Positions 48,551 to 56,993 of a DNA stretch of 64,000 bases are shown in pieces. Source of the DNA: Aquabacterium sp. CECT 9606 (GTDB taxonomy: Bacteria > Pseudomonadota > Gammaproteobacteria > Burkholderiales > Burkholderiaceae_C); NCBI RefSeq assembly GCF_918741295.1, contig NZ_CAKKNB010000002.1, positions 62,001 to 126,000 of the forward strand, written 5' to 3'. Numbering within the stretch: the first letter of the stretch is position 1; every line of letters begins with the position of its first letter. The notes under the pieces were generated by a model that ran no database searches, was not told where the DNA came from, and saw only the letters and a program-made list of their open reading frames with translations. The translations under genes were made by a program, and so were the position numbers.

Positions 48551-48578
48551 AAAGCCGGATTGAACTCCGGCTTTTTTT
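48551..48578 (+). terminator. Rho-independent terminator
   Basis: A 9 bp stem (AAAGCCGGA / TCCGGCTTT) with a six-base loop ends in a run of seven T. It terminates the small secreted protein gene at 48344. Confidence 0.9.
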
Positions 48579-48703
48579 GTGTGCGCTTGTTACTTGGCCC
48601 CCATGGTCAAAATCTGTGAAGATGCTGGCATCAGGGGATGACCCTGTCCTCGGCACGGCGCCCGGCCGCGTTGAGACAACATGAACGACTGTAGGAGACC
48701 CAC

Positions 48704-49165
48704 ATGAAAAAACTGATTGCTCTGGCGCTGGCCGCGTGTGCCATGACCCCCGTGATGGCCGAAACCAATGTGGGGGTGTCCATCGGCATCAACCAACCTG
48801 GTGTGTATGGCCGGATCGACATTGGCAACGACGGCTACGGTCCGCCTCAGCTGGTGTACCCACAGCCCGTGATCATCGCGCCGCCCGCCGTGGTCTATGA
48901 ACGCCGCCCCATCTACCTGTATGTGCCCCCGGCTCACCAGCAAAACTGGCGTCGTTATTGCGGCCGTTACCAGGCTTGCGGCCAACCCGTCTACTTCGTG
49001 CAAGAACAATGGGTGCGCAACCGCTGGCAGCATGAGCACCCCGGCAATGGCCGCCCCGGCTGGCGCAATGGCCCCGATCGGCATGACCACAACGACCGCG
49101 ATGACCGCGGTCATGGGAATGGCCATGGTCACGGGAACGGCCACGGCAAGCACGGCCGCGACTGA
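48704..49165 (+). CDS. Small secreted protein with Gly/His/Asp-rich tail
   Basis: This 153-residue protein has a signal peptide (MKKLIALALAACAMTPVMA). Its body contains aromatic and Pro-rich sequence (YPQPVIIAPPAVVYERRPIY and CGRYQACGQPVYFVQEQW). The C-terminal 40 residues are a low-complexity Gly/His/Asn/Asp tail (HGNGHGHGNGHGKHG). Similar short exported proteins with YP-rich cores are common in betaproteobacteria; none has a firm function. The tail could bind metal ions. GGAG lies eight bases before the ATG. It converges with the phospholipase D lipoprotein gene with a two-base gap. Confidence 0.82.
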   Translation: MKKLIALALAACAMTPVMAETNVGVSIGINQPGVYGRIDIGNDGYGPPQLVYPQPVIIAPPAVVYERRPIYLYVPPAHQQNWRRYCGRYQACGQPVYFVQEQWVRNRWQHEHPGNGRPGWRNGPDRHDHNDRDDRGHGNGHGHGNGHGKHGRD

Positions 49166-49167
49166 GG

Positions 49168-50712
49168 TCAAAGCATCTCTTCGGGCGCAAAGGGCGAAAG
49201 CAGCTTGAGCCCGAACTTGAGCCACGCACTGGCCTCGGGTTCGCTTTGACGCAGCAAGCCTGGGTTGGGCGGCGTGGTGTTCCATTGCACCCGCTGCCCC
49301 TCGCTCAAAGACAGGTGGTAGCTGTCCTTGCTCACCTCCTCGAACAAGCGCGCCAGTTGTTGCGCGATCTCCGGGCTGCGCATCAACACGCCCATTTCCG
49401 AGTTGAGCCGGGCTGAGCGCGGGTCCAGGTTCATGGACCCGACCAAGGCGCTCTCCCGGTCCACGACCACGACCTTGGCATGCAGCGACGCATGCGAGGA
49501 CCCGAACGAACCCAGCTTGGCCTGCTTGGCATTCAGCAAGGGCCGCAGCTCGTGCAACTCCACGCCCATGGCCAGCAACTGGGGCCGGTAGCGGGCATAA
49601 CCAATGTGCACCGCAGGGGCATCGGTGGTGGCCAGTGAGTTGGTCAGCACGCGCACTTTCACACCCCGGTCCCGCAGCTCCTTGAACAGCGCCACGCCCC
49701 GCACGCCGGGCACGAAGTAAGGCGAGATCACGATCAACTCCTGGCGGGCCGAGCGGATGATGCGGTCAACGTCATCTGCGATGGCTTCAGCCTTGGTGGG
49801 CTGGCCCTCGCTCTGGATCTTCGAAGGCTTGTCGGCCAACACCGTGGCACGCGCCCACACCAGTTTCAATCGGCCCTGCTTCAAGTCGCGCGCGAATTCG
49901 GTGTCGGGGATCACCGCCGGCACGATGGTGGGCTTGCTGGCCCCATCGGCCGACGAAGCGGCGGCGCTCAAGATGGACGGGTCCACCACCGCGGTCACCG
50001 GGTAGGCCATCGGGTCATTCCAGAACCGGTCGAACGTGGTGGACAAGGCCCGCACCGCCGGCCCCGCCACGATGATGTCGATGTCCAGGAAGTTGCTGTC
50101 GGGGCTTTGCACAAAGTAGGCGTCGCCCAGATTGCGTCCACCCGTGATGGCCAGGGCGTTGTCGGCCACGAACATCTTGTTGTGCATCCGGTGGTTGATG
50201 CGGCTCATGTCCGTGATGGACGCCAGCAAGCGGCTGATGGTGCCGATCCGCCCCGCCGGGAAGGGGTTGAACAGGCGCACCTCGATGTTGGGGTGGGCCG
50301 TCAGGCGCAGCAGGCCCTTGTCCTGCCCGGCCGTGTTCAGGTCGTCCAGCAGCAGCCGAACATGCACACCCCGGTCGGCGGCCGCACGCACCCTCTGCAT
50401 CAAGGCGCGCGACGAGCCATCGCTGTGGATCAGGTAGTACTGCAGGTCCAGCGTGTGGCGGGCGTTGTCGGCCAGGGCGGCCAGGGAGCCCAGGGCGTCA
50501 TCGCCCGATGCCAGAAGGCGCAGTCCCGACACGTCGGGGCCGGGGGCGCTGGTGGTCGTCAAGCGGCCCAGGTCGGTGGTGTTGTAGTCGGCCAGGGCGT
50601 GGGTGTCGGCGCGGGGCACGGGCTCGGGCAGGGTCGCACAGCCTGTGGTCAAGGTGGCCACGCTCAGCGAGCACAACAGGTGTCGCATCCATCGGCCAGT
50701 GAGTGAAATCAT
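49168..50712 (-). CDS. Phospholipase D family lipoprotein (ClsC-like)
   Basis: This 514-residue protein has a lipoprotein signal (lipobox TTGC, Cys25) and two HKD phospholipase motifs. The first is in RMHNKMFVADNALAITGGRN and the second in SLHAKVVVVDRESALVGSMN; each has the His, Lys and Asp of the PLD superfamily. The closest functional relatives are cardiolipin synthase C-type enzymes that transfer phosphatidyl groups. Here the protein would be membrane-anchored from the periplasmic side, unlike cytoplasmic ClsA. The ATG at 50712 fits the signal peptide; the upstream region to 50843 is shared with the divergent SDR gene. Confidence 0.9.
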   Translation of the reverse strand: MISLTGRWMRHLLCSLSVATLTTGCATLPEPVPRADTHALADYNTTDLGRLTTTSAPGPDVSGLRLLASGDDALGSLAALADNARHTLDLQYYLIHSDGSSRALMQRVRAAADRGVHVRLLLDDLNTAGQDKGLLRLTAHPNIEVRLFNPFPAGRIGTISRLLASITDMSRINHRMHNKMFVADNALAITGGRNLGDAYFVQSPDSNFLDIDIIVAGPAVRALSTTFDRFWNDPMAYPVTAVVDPSILSAAASSADGASKPTIVPAVIPDTEFARDLKQGRLKLVWARATVLADKPSKIQSEGQPTKAEAIADDVDRIIRSARQELIVISPYFVPGVRGVALFKELRDRGVKVRVLTNSLATTDAPAVHIGYARYRPQLLAMGVELHELRPLLNAKQAKLGSFGSSHASLHAKVVVVDRESALVGSMNLDPRSARLNSEMGVLMRSPEIAQQLARLFEEVSKDSYHLSLSEGQRVQWNTTPPNPGLLRQSEPEASAWLKFGLKLLSPFAPEEML

Positions 50713-50842
50713 TCGGTTTACCGCTGAGTCATGTGCAATGGTCAGCGTAGCAGAACGGACCCCAACCGTGCGCTGAAATGGTGCAGGCGCGCCGATTGCT
50801 GACCAGTCTGGAAACCCCCGCGCCCAGAAAAAAGGAGATTCC

Positions 50843-51826
50843 ATGAAGCATGCACACCCTTTGAGCCAGAAAACCGTGGTCATCACTGGCGCCTCCAGCG
50901 GCGTGGGCCGCGCAGCCGCACTGGCCTTTGCCGAAGCCGGGGCACATGTCGTCCTCGCGGCACGCCGGCAAGATGCCCTGGACGATGTGGCCCGCCAATG
51001 CCGAGCCCTTGGCGTGGAGGCCGACGTGGTCCTGACCGATGTGGGCGACCCGCAGGCGATGAAGACGCTGGCGGCGCAAGCCATCGAGCGCTTTGGTGGC
51101 ATTGATGTGTGGGTCAACAATGCGGGCGTGGGCGCCGTAGGCGACTTCACCGACACGCCCATCGCCGCGCACGAGCGCGTCATCCGCACCAACCTGCTGG
51201 GCTACATCAACGGCGCTTATGCGGTGTTGCCGCATTTCAAGGAGCGCCGGGCCGGTGTATTGATCAACACCCTGTCCATCGGCTCGTGGGCGCCGGCGCC
51301 TTACTCGGCGGCCTACAGCGCCAGCAAGTTCGGTCTGGTCGGCTTTTCACAATCCCTTCGCGGCGAGTTGAGCCAGCACGAGGGCATCCATGTGTGCGAT
51401 GTGTTCCCGGCCATGCTGGACACGCCCGGCTTGTCGCACGCTGGCAACTACACCGGTCGAGAGATCAAACCAGCCGGGCCGCTGGCCGATCCCCGGCGCG
51501 TCGCCCGGGCCATGGTGCGCCTGGCCTGGCAGCCTCGCGATTCGGTGACCGTGGGGGCCGCGGCTTCGGCCGTGAAATGGGGGCACGGCTTGGCGCCCAA
51601 CCTCGTGTCCAGCCTGATGGCGCGCAGCATCCGGGCTTACTGGCGCAAAGCCGTGCCCGTGCGCAAAACCGCTGGCAACCTGTTCGAACCATCAAGCGCG
51701 CCGGCCAGCATCGATGGCCGCTACCGCGGTCTCCAGGCGCGCGATGTGGTGTTGCCCGTGGCTGCAGGCCTGGCCTTGCTGGGCGCGGGGTGGTGGGCCA
51801 TGTCGCGCAAACGCCAGGGCGGATGA
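50843..51826 (+). CDS. SDR family oxidoreductase with C-terminal membrane helix
   Basis: The 327-residue NAD(P)-dependent short-chain dehydrogenase has the cofactor motif TGASSGVG (residues 15-22), the NNAG motif (VNNAGVGAVG) and the catalytic YSASK, with Ser upstream in LSIGSWAPAPYSAAY. The last 25 or so residues form a hydrophobic helix (VVLPVAAGLALLGAGWWAM) followed by basic residues, which suggests a tail anchor. The insert VTVGAAASAVKWGHGLAPNL before it is found in several Burkholderiales SDRs. AAAGGAG precedes the ATG at 50843. The substrate is unknown. Confidence 0.9.
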   Translation: MKHAHPLSQKTVVITGASSGVGRAAALAFAEAGAHVVLAARRQDALDDVARQCRALGVEADVVLTDVGDPQAMKTLAAQAIERFGGIDVWVNNAGVGAVGDFTDTPIAAHERVIRTNLLGYINGAYAVLPHFKERRAGVLINTLSIGSWAPAPYSAAYSASKFGLVGFSQSLRGELSQHEGIHVCDVFPAMLDTPGLSHAGNYTGREIKPAGPLADPRRVARAMVRLAWQPRDSVTVGAAASAVKWGHGLAPNLVSSLMARSIRAYWRKAVPVRKTAGNLFEPSSAPASIDGRYRGLQARDVVLPVAAGLALLGAGWWAMSRKRQGG

Positions 51827-51904
51827 ATAAAAACGCATTGGGGCCCATGCGCCACGCTTGACGCGGATCAAGCCCGTCCATGTGTGGGCTGCTTAAGCTG
51901 AGGC

Positions 51905-52642
51905 ATGGGCCCCTTTGTCACCTTTTCGTCTCTCAGCCCCTGGCGGCGCGGTGAATTGCTGGCCCTGCTGGCCACCATCCCGGCCTTCTACATGGCCGCC
52001 TTGTCCACGCACCGCCTGGCCAGCGCGGCGCTGTACCTGCTGGGCTTTGCGGCCTGCACAATGGCGATCGTCCACGACATGCGCCACGCCAAACAACGCG
52101 GCCCCTGGACCCGCCACTTCGCCACCCACCAGCTTTCAAGCGTGCTGGCAGGTGCCTTGCTCCTGTCGGCCATCTTGCCCCTGGGTGAACAGCTGGACGT
52201 GCTGGGCGTGCGCCTGGCCACGGCAATCCTGACCATTCTTCGGTGGGGCCAATCACTGTGGCCCAGGTTCTGGCGTGGTGGTCTGGCCCACCTGCTGACC
52301 CTGGCTGTCGGTGTATTGGGGCTGTGCGGCTTGGGCTTTTGGTGGCTGGAGCCGCAAGCGCACACCTTCGGAGATGGGCTCTGGCTGGCCTTCACCACCG
52401 CGGCCACCGTGGGTTATGGCGACATCGTGCCCACCACGCCCGCGGCCAAGATCTTCGCGGTGTTCGTGGTGCTGATGGGCTTTGCCGCGCTGTCCCTGAT
52501 CACGGCCGCCATCGCCGCGATGTGGGTGCAATCCGAAGAAAAGCGCATCGAGGGTGAGATCCTGCGCGATCTGCACCTTCAGATCAAAGGCCTGCGCGAT
52601 GACCTGGCCACCCTTCGGCAGGGGGCCAACACGCCGTCTTAG
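51905..52642 (+). CDS. Ion-channel family protein (K+ channel pore)
   Basis: This 245-residue inner-membrane protein has four to six hydrophobic segments. Helices at about 15-55 and 75-110 are followed by the two-helix pore module (130-148 and 184-210) with the K+ selectivity filter TVGYGD (residues 168-173). A short cytoplasmic tail (about 212-245) is coiled-coil-like and carries no RCK domain. Thus it is probably a simple potassium-selective channel without nucleotide-gated regulation. It starts 78 bp after the SDR gene and is followed 23 bp later by the OpgC-like gene. Confidence 0.87.
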   Translation: MGPFVTFSSLSPWRRGELLALLATIPAFYMAALSTHRLASAALYLLGFAACTMAIVHDMRHAKQRGPWTRHFATHQLSSVLAGALLLSAILPLGEQLDVLGVRLATAILTILRWGQSLWPRFWRGGLAHLLTLAVGVLGLCGLGFWWLEPQAHTFGDGLWLAFTTAATVGYGDIVPTTPAAKIFAVFVVLMGFAALSLITAAIAAMWVQSEEKRIEGEILRDLHLQIKGLRDDLATLRQGANTPS

Positions 52643-52665
52643 CAATCCCCCTCACGCGGCGTGGC

Positions 52666-53919
52666 ATGCGGCGGCCCATCATCATGGCGCCCATGCCCGC
52701 CGCCTTGTCGACCGCCCCGCCGCCTGCGCCCCCAAGGCCTACCCGCCGCTGGGAGTTCGACGCGCTGCGCGGGCTCATGTTGGTGCTGATGACGCTGACT
52801 CACCTGCCCACTCGCCTGGCCGAGCACCTGGGCCAGCCCTTTGGCTACGTGTCGGCCGCCGAGGGCTTCGTGCTGCTGTCGGCCTTCATGGCGGGCATGG
52901 TCTACACGCGCAAGGGGCGCCGCCATGGCATCCCGGTGATGCGGCGCGCCTTTCGGCAACGGGCACTCGTGATCTATGGCTGCCAATTGCTGGCCTTGCT
53001 GTTCCTGTTCACCGTGATCGCCGTGCTGGGCCTGGGCATTGACCAACCCGCGGTCAAGAACCTGATGTCTTTCTACCTGCAGCATCCCGTCACGGCCTTG
53101 CTGGCCGCGATGGCCCTGGTCTACCAACCGCCGCTGCTCGACATCTTGCCGCTGTACATCCTCTTCATGCTGATCAGCCCATGGGTGCTGTCCCACGGCA
53201 TGCGGCATGGCTGGCGGGGTTTGCTCGCGACCAGCCTCGCGCTTTGGCTGCTAGCCCAATTTGGCGTCACGCACCTGATGTACGACTGGGTGGTCGCGCA
53301 CACGGGCCTGCCCGTGCCCTTCCAGGAGACCGGCTCTTTCGACACCCTGGCCTGGCAGTTCATCTGGATTCTGGGTTTGTGGATGGGCGCCCAGTTGGTG
53401 GTGGCGCCACAGACCCTGCCCCCCCGGGCGCCGTTTCCACGCTGGATGGTCTTGGTGGCCCTGGCCATGGGCTTGACGGGACTGGCTTGGCGCCATGCCA
53501 TCGGGCAGGTCCCCTTGCCTAACTGGCCAGAGGTCAATGTGTTGTTCGACAAATGGCTGCTGGGCCCGCTGCGCCTGCTCAACCTGCTGGCATTGATGGT
53601 GCTGACCCTGCGCTTCGGCCCCTGGCTGACCGCGCGCATGCGGCGCTTGCGTCCCCTTGAAGCCATGGGGCGGGCTTCATTGCCCGTGTTCTGCGCGCAC
53701 CTGGGCGTGGTCTTGCTGGTGCTGGCCGTGTTTGGTGAGGCCGATCCGCATCGGCCCTGGTGGCAGGATCTGGCCATCGCTGGATGCAGTCTGGCCGTGT
53801 TGCTGGCCGTGGCCCACGCCTGGCCCAGGTGGGCACCTCGCTGGCCGCGTGAGCGCCCCGCCGCTGACCAGGCCCTCAGCGCGCCGCAGGGGTCAACAAA
53901 TTCGGTGGAAGGCTCTTGA
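52666..53919 (+). CDS. OpgC domain-containing membrane protein
   Basis: This 417-residue polytopic membrane protein has about ten hydrophobic segments and the family pattern RRWEFDALRGLMLVLMTLTH and LPTRLAEHLGQPFGYVSAAE at the N-terminus. OpgC succinylates osmoregulated periplasmic glucans in other proteobacteria; related proteins are general acyltransferases, so the acyl donor and acceptor here are uncertain. Several ATGs are possible (52666, 52684, 52693); the first is used. The 3' end overlaps the convergent SGNH hydrolase gene by 44 bp. Confidence 0.85.
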   Translation: MRRPIIMAPMPAALSTAPPPAPPRPTRRWEFDALRGLMLVLMTLTHLPTRLAEHLGQPFGYVSAAEGFVLLSAFMAGMVYTRKGRRHGIPVMRRAFRQRALVIYGCQLLALLFLFTVIAVLGLGIDQPAVKNLMSFYLQHPVTALLAAMALVYQPPLLDILPLYILFMLISPWVLSHGMRHGWRGLLATSLALWLLAQFGVTHLMYDWVVAHTGLPVPFQETGSFDTLAWQFIWILGLWMGAQLVVAPQTLPPRAPFPRWMVLVALAMGLTGLAWRHAIGQVPLPNWPEVNVLFDKWLLGPLRLLNLLALMVLTLRFGPWLTARMRRLRPLEAMGRASLPVFCAHLGVVLLVLAVFGEADPHRPWWQDLAIAGCSLAVLLAVAHAWPRWAPRWPRERPAADQALSAPQGSTNSVEGS

Positions 53920-54619
53920 CGATGGTGGACTGCCACAGCGCGTATCCCGCCTGGTTCAAGTGCAGGGCATCGGGCTTGAACAGCTCGGCACGCGGCTCGC
54001 CATCGGGGCCCAGCATGGGTGTGAACACGTCCACGAAGTACAGGTTCTTGTCCTGGTCCGCGTAGTCCCGAATCAGCCGATTGGCCTCGCGCACACTGGG
54101 CATCAACTTGGCCCGCGAAGGGCTGGGCTTGATCGAGATGAACACCACCGGCAGGCCCGGTTGGCGCTCGCGCACACCGGCCACAAAGGTCTGAAAACTC
54201 TCCAGCACCTGGTGGGGCAAACGCCCGGCGGCCAGGTCGTTGTCGCCTGCGTAGACCAACACCAGGCGGGGTTGGTACAGGGACACCAGGCGCTGCACGT
54301 GGCGGGCACAGTCGGCCAGCTCGGACCCACCAAAACCCCGGTTGATCACCGTGGGCCAACCGGTGAACTGCTTGGCCATGTCCGACCACAAGCGGATGGA
54401 TGAGCTGCCCACGAATACCACGCCGCCCGGCAAGGTGGGGTTGGCTGCATCCGCCCGTTCGAAGTCTTGGAATGCGGCGGCCCAGTGGTCATCGGGTGAG
54501 GGCGCTTGAGTACCCACGGCCTGTGCCTGCGCGCGCCCCCACAGCAGGACCAGGCCGAGCAGGGCCCCTGCGGCAACAGCCGCCATGCGGGACCGGGTGC
54601 GGAAACTGAGCTCAAACAT
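53876..54619 (-). CDS. SGNH/GDSL hydrolase family protein
   Basis: The 247-residue protein has an N-terminal hydrophobic signal or anchor (AAVAAGALLGLVLLWGRAQA). Its SGNH esterase fold has the nucleophile block VFVGSSSIRLW (about residue 70), the Gly in RGFGGSELADC, the Asn block in YAGDNDLAAG and the catalytic Asp-His in KPDALHLNQAGY. SGNH enzymes deacylate sugars or lipids. The ATG at 54619 was chosen because the upstream frame looks non-coding. The gene converges with opgC-like and overlaps it by 44 bp; a functional pair (acyl transfer and removal) is only a guess. Confidence 0.88.
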   Translation of the reverse strand: MFELSFRTRSRMAAVAAGALLGLVLLWGRAQAQAVGTQAPSPDDHWAAAFQDFERADAANPTLPGGVVFVGSSSIRLWSDMAKQFTGWPTVINRGFGGSELADCARHVQRLVSLYQPRLVLVYAGDNDLAAGRLPHQVLESFQTFVAGVRERQPGLPVVFISIKPSPSRAKLMPSVREANRLIRDYADQDKNLYFVDVFTPMLGPDGEPRAELFKPDALHLNQAGYALWQSTIVKSLPPNLLTPAAR

Positions 54620-54721
54620 AAGGCAGGCTGTAGGTGCGGGCCTACAAAAAGTGCGGGCGCTGGCTGATGGGCCCAGTGCCATGCCCATTGCTACAGTGGC
54701 CCTCAAAGAAGGAGTACCACT

Positions 54722-54895
54722 ATGTCATTCGCACTTTACCTCGTCGGCTTTTTGCTGATCACTGGCGGCGTCGCCTGGGGCCTGGTGGTGGCGGGCGTGC
54801 CTCACCTTTACATCGGCATCGCCTGCCTGATCCTGCTGGGTCTGGGCATCGTCACGGGCGTGGCCAAGACACGCACGCGCGATCCCTCACACTGA
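54722..54895 (+). CDS. Small two-span membrane protein, 57 residues
   Basis: This short gene begins with ATG at 54722, preceded by AAGGAG at nine bases. The product has two hydrophobic helices, MSFALYLVGFLLITGGVAWG and an IGIACLILLGLGIVTGVA helix, and ends in a short basic tail (KTRTRDPSH). No family was recognised with confidence; similar tiny membrane proteins are common in betaproteobacteria. It ends six bases before the convergent MgtC gene stop. Confidence 0.75.
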   Translation: MSFALYLVGFLLITGGVAWGLVVAGVPHLYIGIACLILLGLGIVTGVAKTRTRDPSH

Positions 54896-54901
54896 AACCT
54901 G

Positions 54902-55396
54902 TCAGAGTTCGCTGTTCTTGCCGTTGGGCTTGTCCGTGCCCAACAGGCGCGGCACGGTGTTGAGCACCGCCAGCGCCATCACCGTGCTGATCAAGGCGGT
55001 CACCTCGCGCCCCAAGCCACAGGCGATGCCGATGGCGGCCGTCATCCACACCCCGGCGGCGGTGGTCAGGCCTTGCACGTCTTCTTCTGAATGGTTCTTG
55101 ATGATGGCACCCGCGCCCAGGAAACCAATCCCTGCGATGACGCCTTGCATCACGCGGCTCAGGTCGGCCACCTCCATGCCCCCTTGCTGAGGCACCAGCA
55201 CGAACAAAGCGGCGCCCATGGCCACCAGCATGTGTGTGCGCACGCCCGCGGCTTTGCCACGCCGCTCGCGCTCATAACCCAGCACCCCACCCAGCAAGGC
55301 CGCCAGCAACAGGCGCACCACGATTCGGGTGATCTGCGCCGCATCGGGCACATCGGAAAACTCGTCGGCCAAGGTGGCCACCATTTGATCGAACAC
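54902..55396 (-). CDS. MgtC/SapB family membrane protein
   Basis: This 164-residue protein has four transmembrane helices and the MgtC motif pattern ALLGGVLGYERERRGKAAGV, RTHMLVAMGAALFVLV, GVIAGIGFLGAGAII and GLTTAAGVWMTAAIGIACG. MgtC proteins help survival in low Mg2+ or in hosts and modulate the F-type ATPase; the short form without a C-terminal ACT-like domain is SapB-type. Translation probably starts at a GTG (55396) with GAGGAG eleven bases upstream. It is divergent from the Cys-rich protein gene at 55500. Confidence 0.92.
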   Translation of the reverse strand: MFDQMVATLADEFSDVPDAAQITRIVVRLLLAALLGGVLGYERERRGKAAGVRTHMLVAMGAALFVLVPQQGGMEVADLSRVMQGVIAGIGFLGAGAIIKNHSEEDVQGLTTAAGVWMTAAIGIACGLGREVTALISTVMALAVLNTVPRLLGTDKPNGKNSEL

Positions 55397-55499
55397 GGAC
55401 GGGCTCCTCAGAGGTCGCGCTCATCTTACGGTGTCACGGCCGCGCACCGCGAGGCATGTCGATTGCCCGCATGGTTGACCCCAACCCAAGGAGAACGCC

Positions 55500-55853
55500 A
55501 TGGCCCACCCCGACACCCAGCAAGACTTTGACGATTGCATTGAAGCTTGCCAAGAAGCTTTTCACTTCACGCAGCAATGCGCTGCCGCCGACATCCGCGA
55601 GGCCGATGCGGCCATGGCCAAGTGCGCTTTGATCTGCCTGGATTGCGCGGACATCTGCGCCGCCACGCTGAAGGTCATGGCACGCGGCTCGGACCACCAC
55701 GGCGACTTCTGCGCACTGTGCGCTCACATCTGCCGCGCATGCGCGCAAGAGTGCGCACGCCACGACCACGTTCACTGCAAGCAGTGCAAGGCCGCTTGCG
55801 AGCTGTGCGCGGTGGCCTGCGCCAAGCACGCCTCAGAGAAGCACGCGCTTTGA
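55500..55853 (+). CDS. Cys-rich four-helix bundle copper-binding protein (DUF326/Csp-like)
   Basis: The 117-residue protein contains 17 cysteines, spaced mostly as CxxC or CxxxC on helices (for example CALICLDCADICAA and CALCAHICRACAQECARH). This is the layout of the DUF326 / copper storage protein (Csp) family, whose four-helix bundle binds many Cu(I) ions inside its core. No signal peptide is seen, so it is probably cytosolic, like Csp3. AAGGAGA precedes the ATG. No copper pump or copper regulator gene is adjacent. Confidence 0.92.
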   Translation: MAHPDTQQDFDDCIEACQEAFHFTQQCAAADIREADAAMAKCALICLDCADICAATLKVMARGSDHHGDFCALCAHICRACAQECARHDHVHCKQCKAACELCAVACAKHASEKHAL

Positions 55854-55892
55854 CGCAGGCGCCACCACCTGTTGGCGCATGGGCCTGCCAGC

Positions 55893-56405
55893 TCAGCTGG
55901 CCAGGCCGCGCCCCCCTTTGCGCAGGCTTTTGCCATACTCGTTGGGCTGGCGTACCGCGCGGTGCACATCCTCGCAGGTCATGCCAATGCCCTGCAGAAA
56001 CTGATCGCGCAACTGCAGCACGGTGTCCACCGAATCATCCGAGGCATCGATCAGGTAACCCTGGATGCGCTCCATCTCTTCGATCTGGCTTTCGCTGAAC
56101 GTGGGCTTGGCCCACAGCGGCAACATGGCGCAAGCGGTGAGGCCCCAGGCCAGGGGCCGGTGATGCACCTCTTGGGCCAACATCACCTGGTTCAACTCTT
56201 CCAGCTCGCTGGCATCCAGGTCTTCCACCAGGCCCTGCTCGATCACCTGGGCGGCCACCACCCGGGGCTCGGCCACATCAAGCACCACCCGGCACATGAG
56301 CAGCTCGCCATGGGCGCGCAGGCGGTGCCGCCAATGCCCCTGGTACAGACAAGCCGGGGCAATTCGTTGATCGCTGTCTGACGATACATTGTCAAACCAG
56401 TTCAT
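55893..56405 (-). CDS. Hypothetical protein, 170 residues
   Basis: No family was recognised. The ATG at 56405 is preceded by GGAGG at a good distance, which decides this start over several longer in-frame possibilities. The protein begins MNWFDNVSSDSDQRIAPACL, followed by a strand-rich part (GELLMCRVVLDVAEPRVVAA) and a helical second half with acidic clusters (EEMERIQGYLIDASDDSVD). There is no signal peptide or membrane helix. It lies 193 bp downstream of the MazG-like gene in the same direction. Confidence 0.65.
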   Translation of the reverse strand: MNWFDNVSSDSDQRIAPACLYQGHWRHRLRAHGELLMCRVVLDVAEPRVVAAQVIEQGLVEDLDASELEELNQVMLAQEVHHRPLAWGLTACAMLPLWAKPTFSESQIEEMERIQGYLIDASDDSVDTVLQLRDQFLQGIGMTCEDVHRAVRQPNEYGKSLRKGGRGLAS

Positions 56406-56598
56406 GGCGCCATCCTCCGTGAGATCGATCGGTTTCAGGAAGGTGACCTCTGCGGCATTGCAAAGGCCACTGGTGACCATCATGCAGAAATCGGGCCGGC
56501 TTTGGTGGCCCGAATTGGCAGGAATATGCCGATTCGGGGTTTTCATGCAACGGGGCAGCACCAAGTCATCATCCGGCGATATGCTGTTGCTCCGCACT

Positions 56599-56949
56599 TC
56601 ACAGATCGCTGGGTTTCTGGCTGTTGCCGCGCGATGGCGCCACGGGGTATTTCCGGGCATTGATGACCATCTTGCGGCGGGCGGCGTCCATCAGGTCGAT
56701 GTTCAAGGCCGATGACAACTGCACCAGGTACAGCAGCACATCGGCCATCTCAAACGCCACGGCCTGGCGCTGGTCGGCATCCAGCTGATGGCTTTGCGCC
56801 TCGGTCAGCCACTGGAAGTGTTCCAACAGTTCGCTGGCCTCCACCGTCAAGGCCGATGCCAGATTTTTTGGCGAATGAAATGGCTGCCAATCGCGGTCTT
56901 GCGCGAACTGGTTCAGGTCTTGGGCCAGTTGTTGGAGTGGGTCATCCAT
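56599..56949 (-). CDS. MazG-like nucleotide pyrophosphohydrolase
   Basis: The 116-residue protein is an all-alpha NTP pyrophosphatase of the RS21-C6/MazG-like group. These hydrolyse (d)NTPs, often damaged or modified ones, to the monophosphate. Metal-binding acidic residues are in VEASELLEHFQWLTE and VAFEMADVLLYLVQL; the start LNQFAQDRDWQPFHSPKNLA is typical. The ATG at 56949 was selected. The gene is divergent from a methyltransferase whose GTG start is 45 bp away, so they share a short regulatory region. Confidence 0.9.
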   Translation of the reverse strand: MDDPLQQLAQDLNQFAQDRDWQPFHSPKNLASALTVEASELLEHFQWLTEAQSHQLDADQRQAVAFEMADVLLYLVQLSSALNIDLMDAARRKMVINARKYPVAPSRGNSQKPSDL

Positions 56950-56993
56950 GGTGTGCAGGCAGAATGCGGTCACCCTCATTCTGCAGCCGATCC

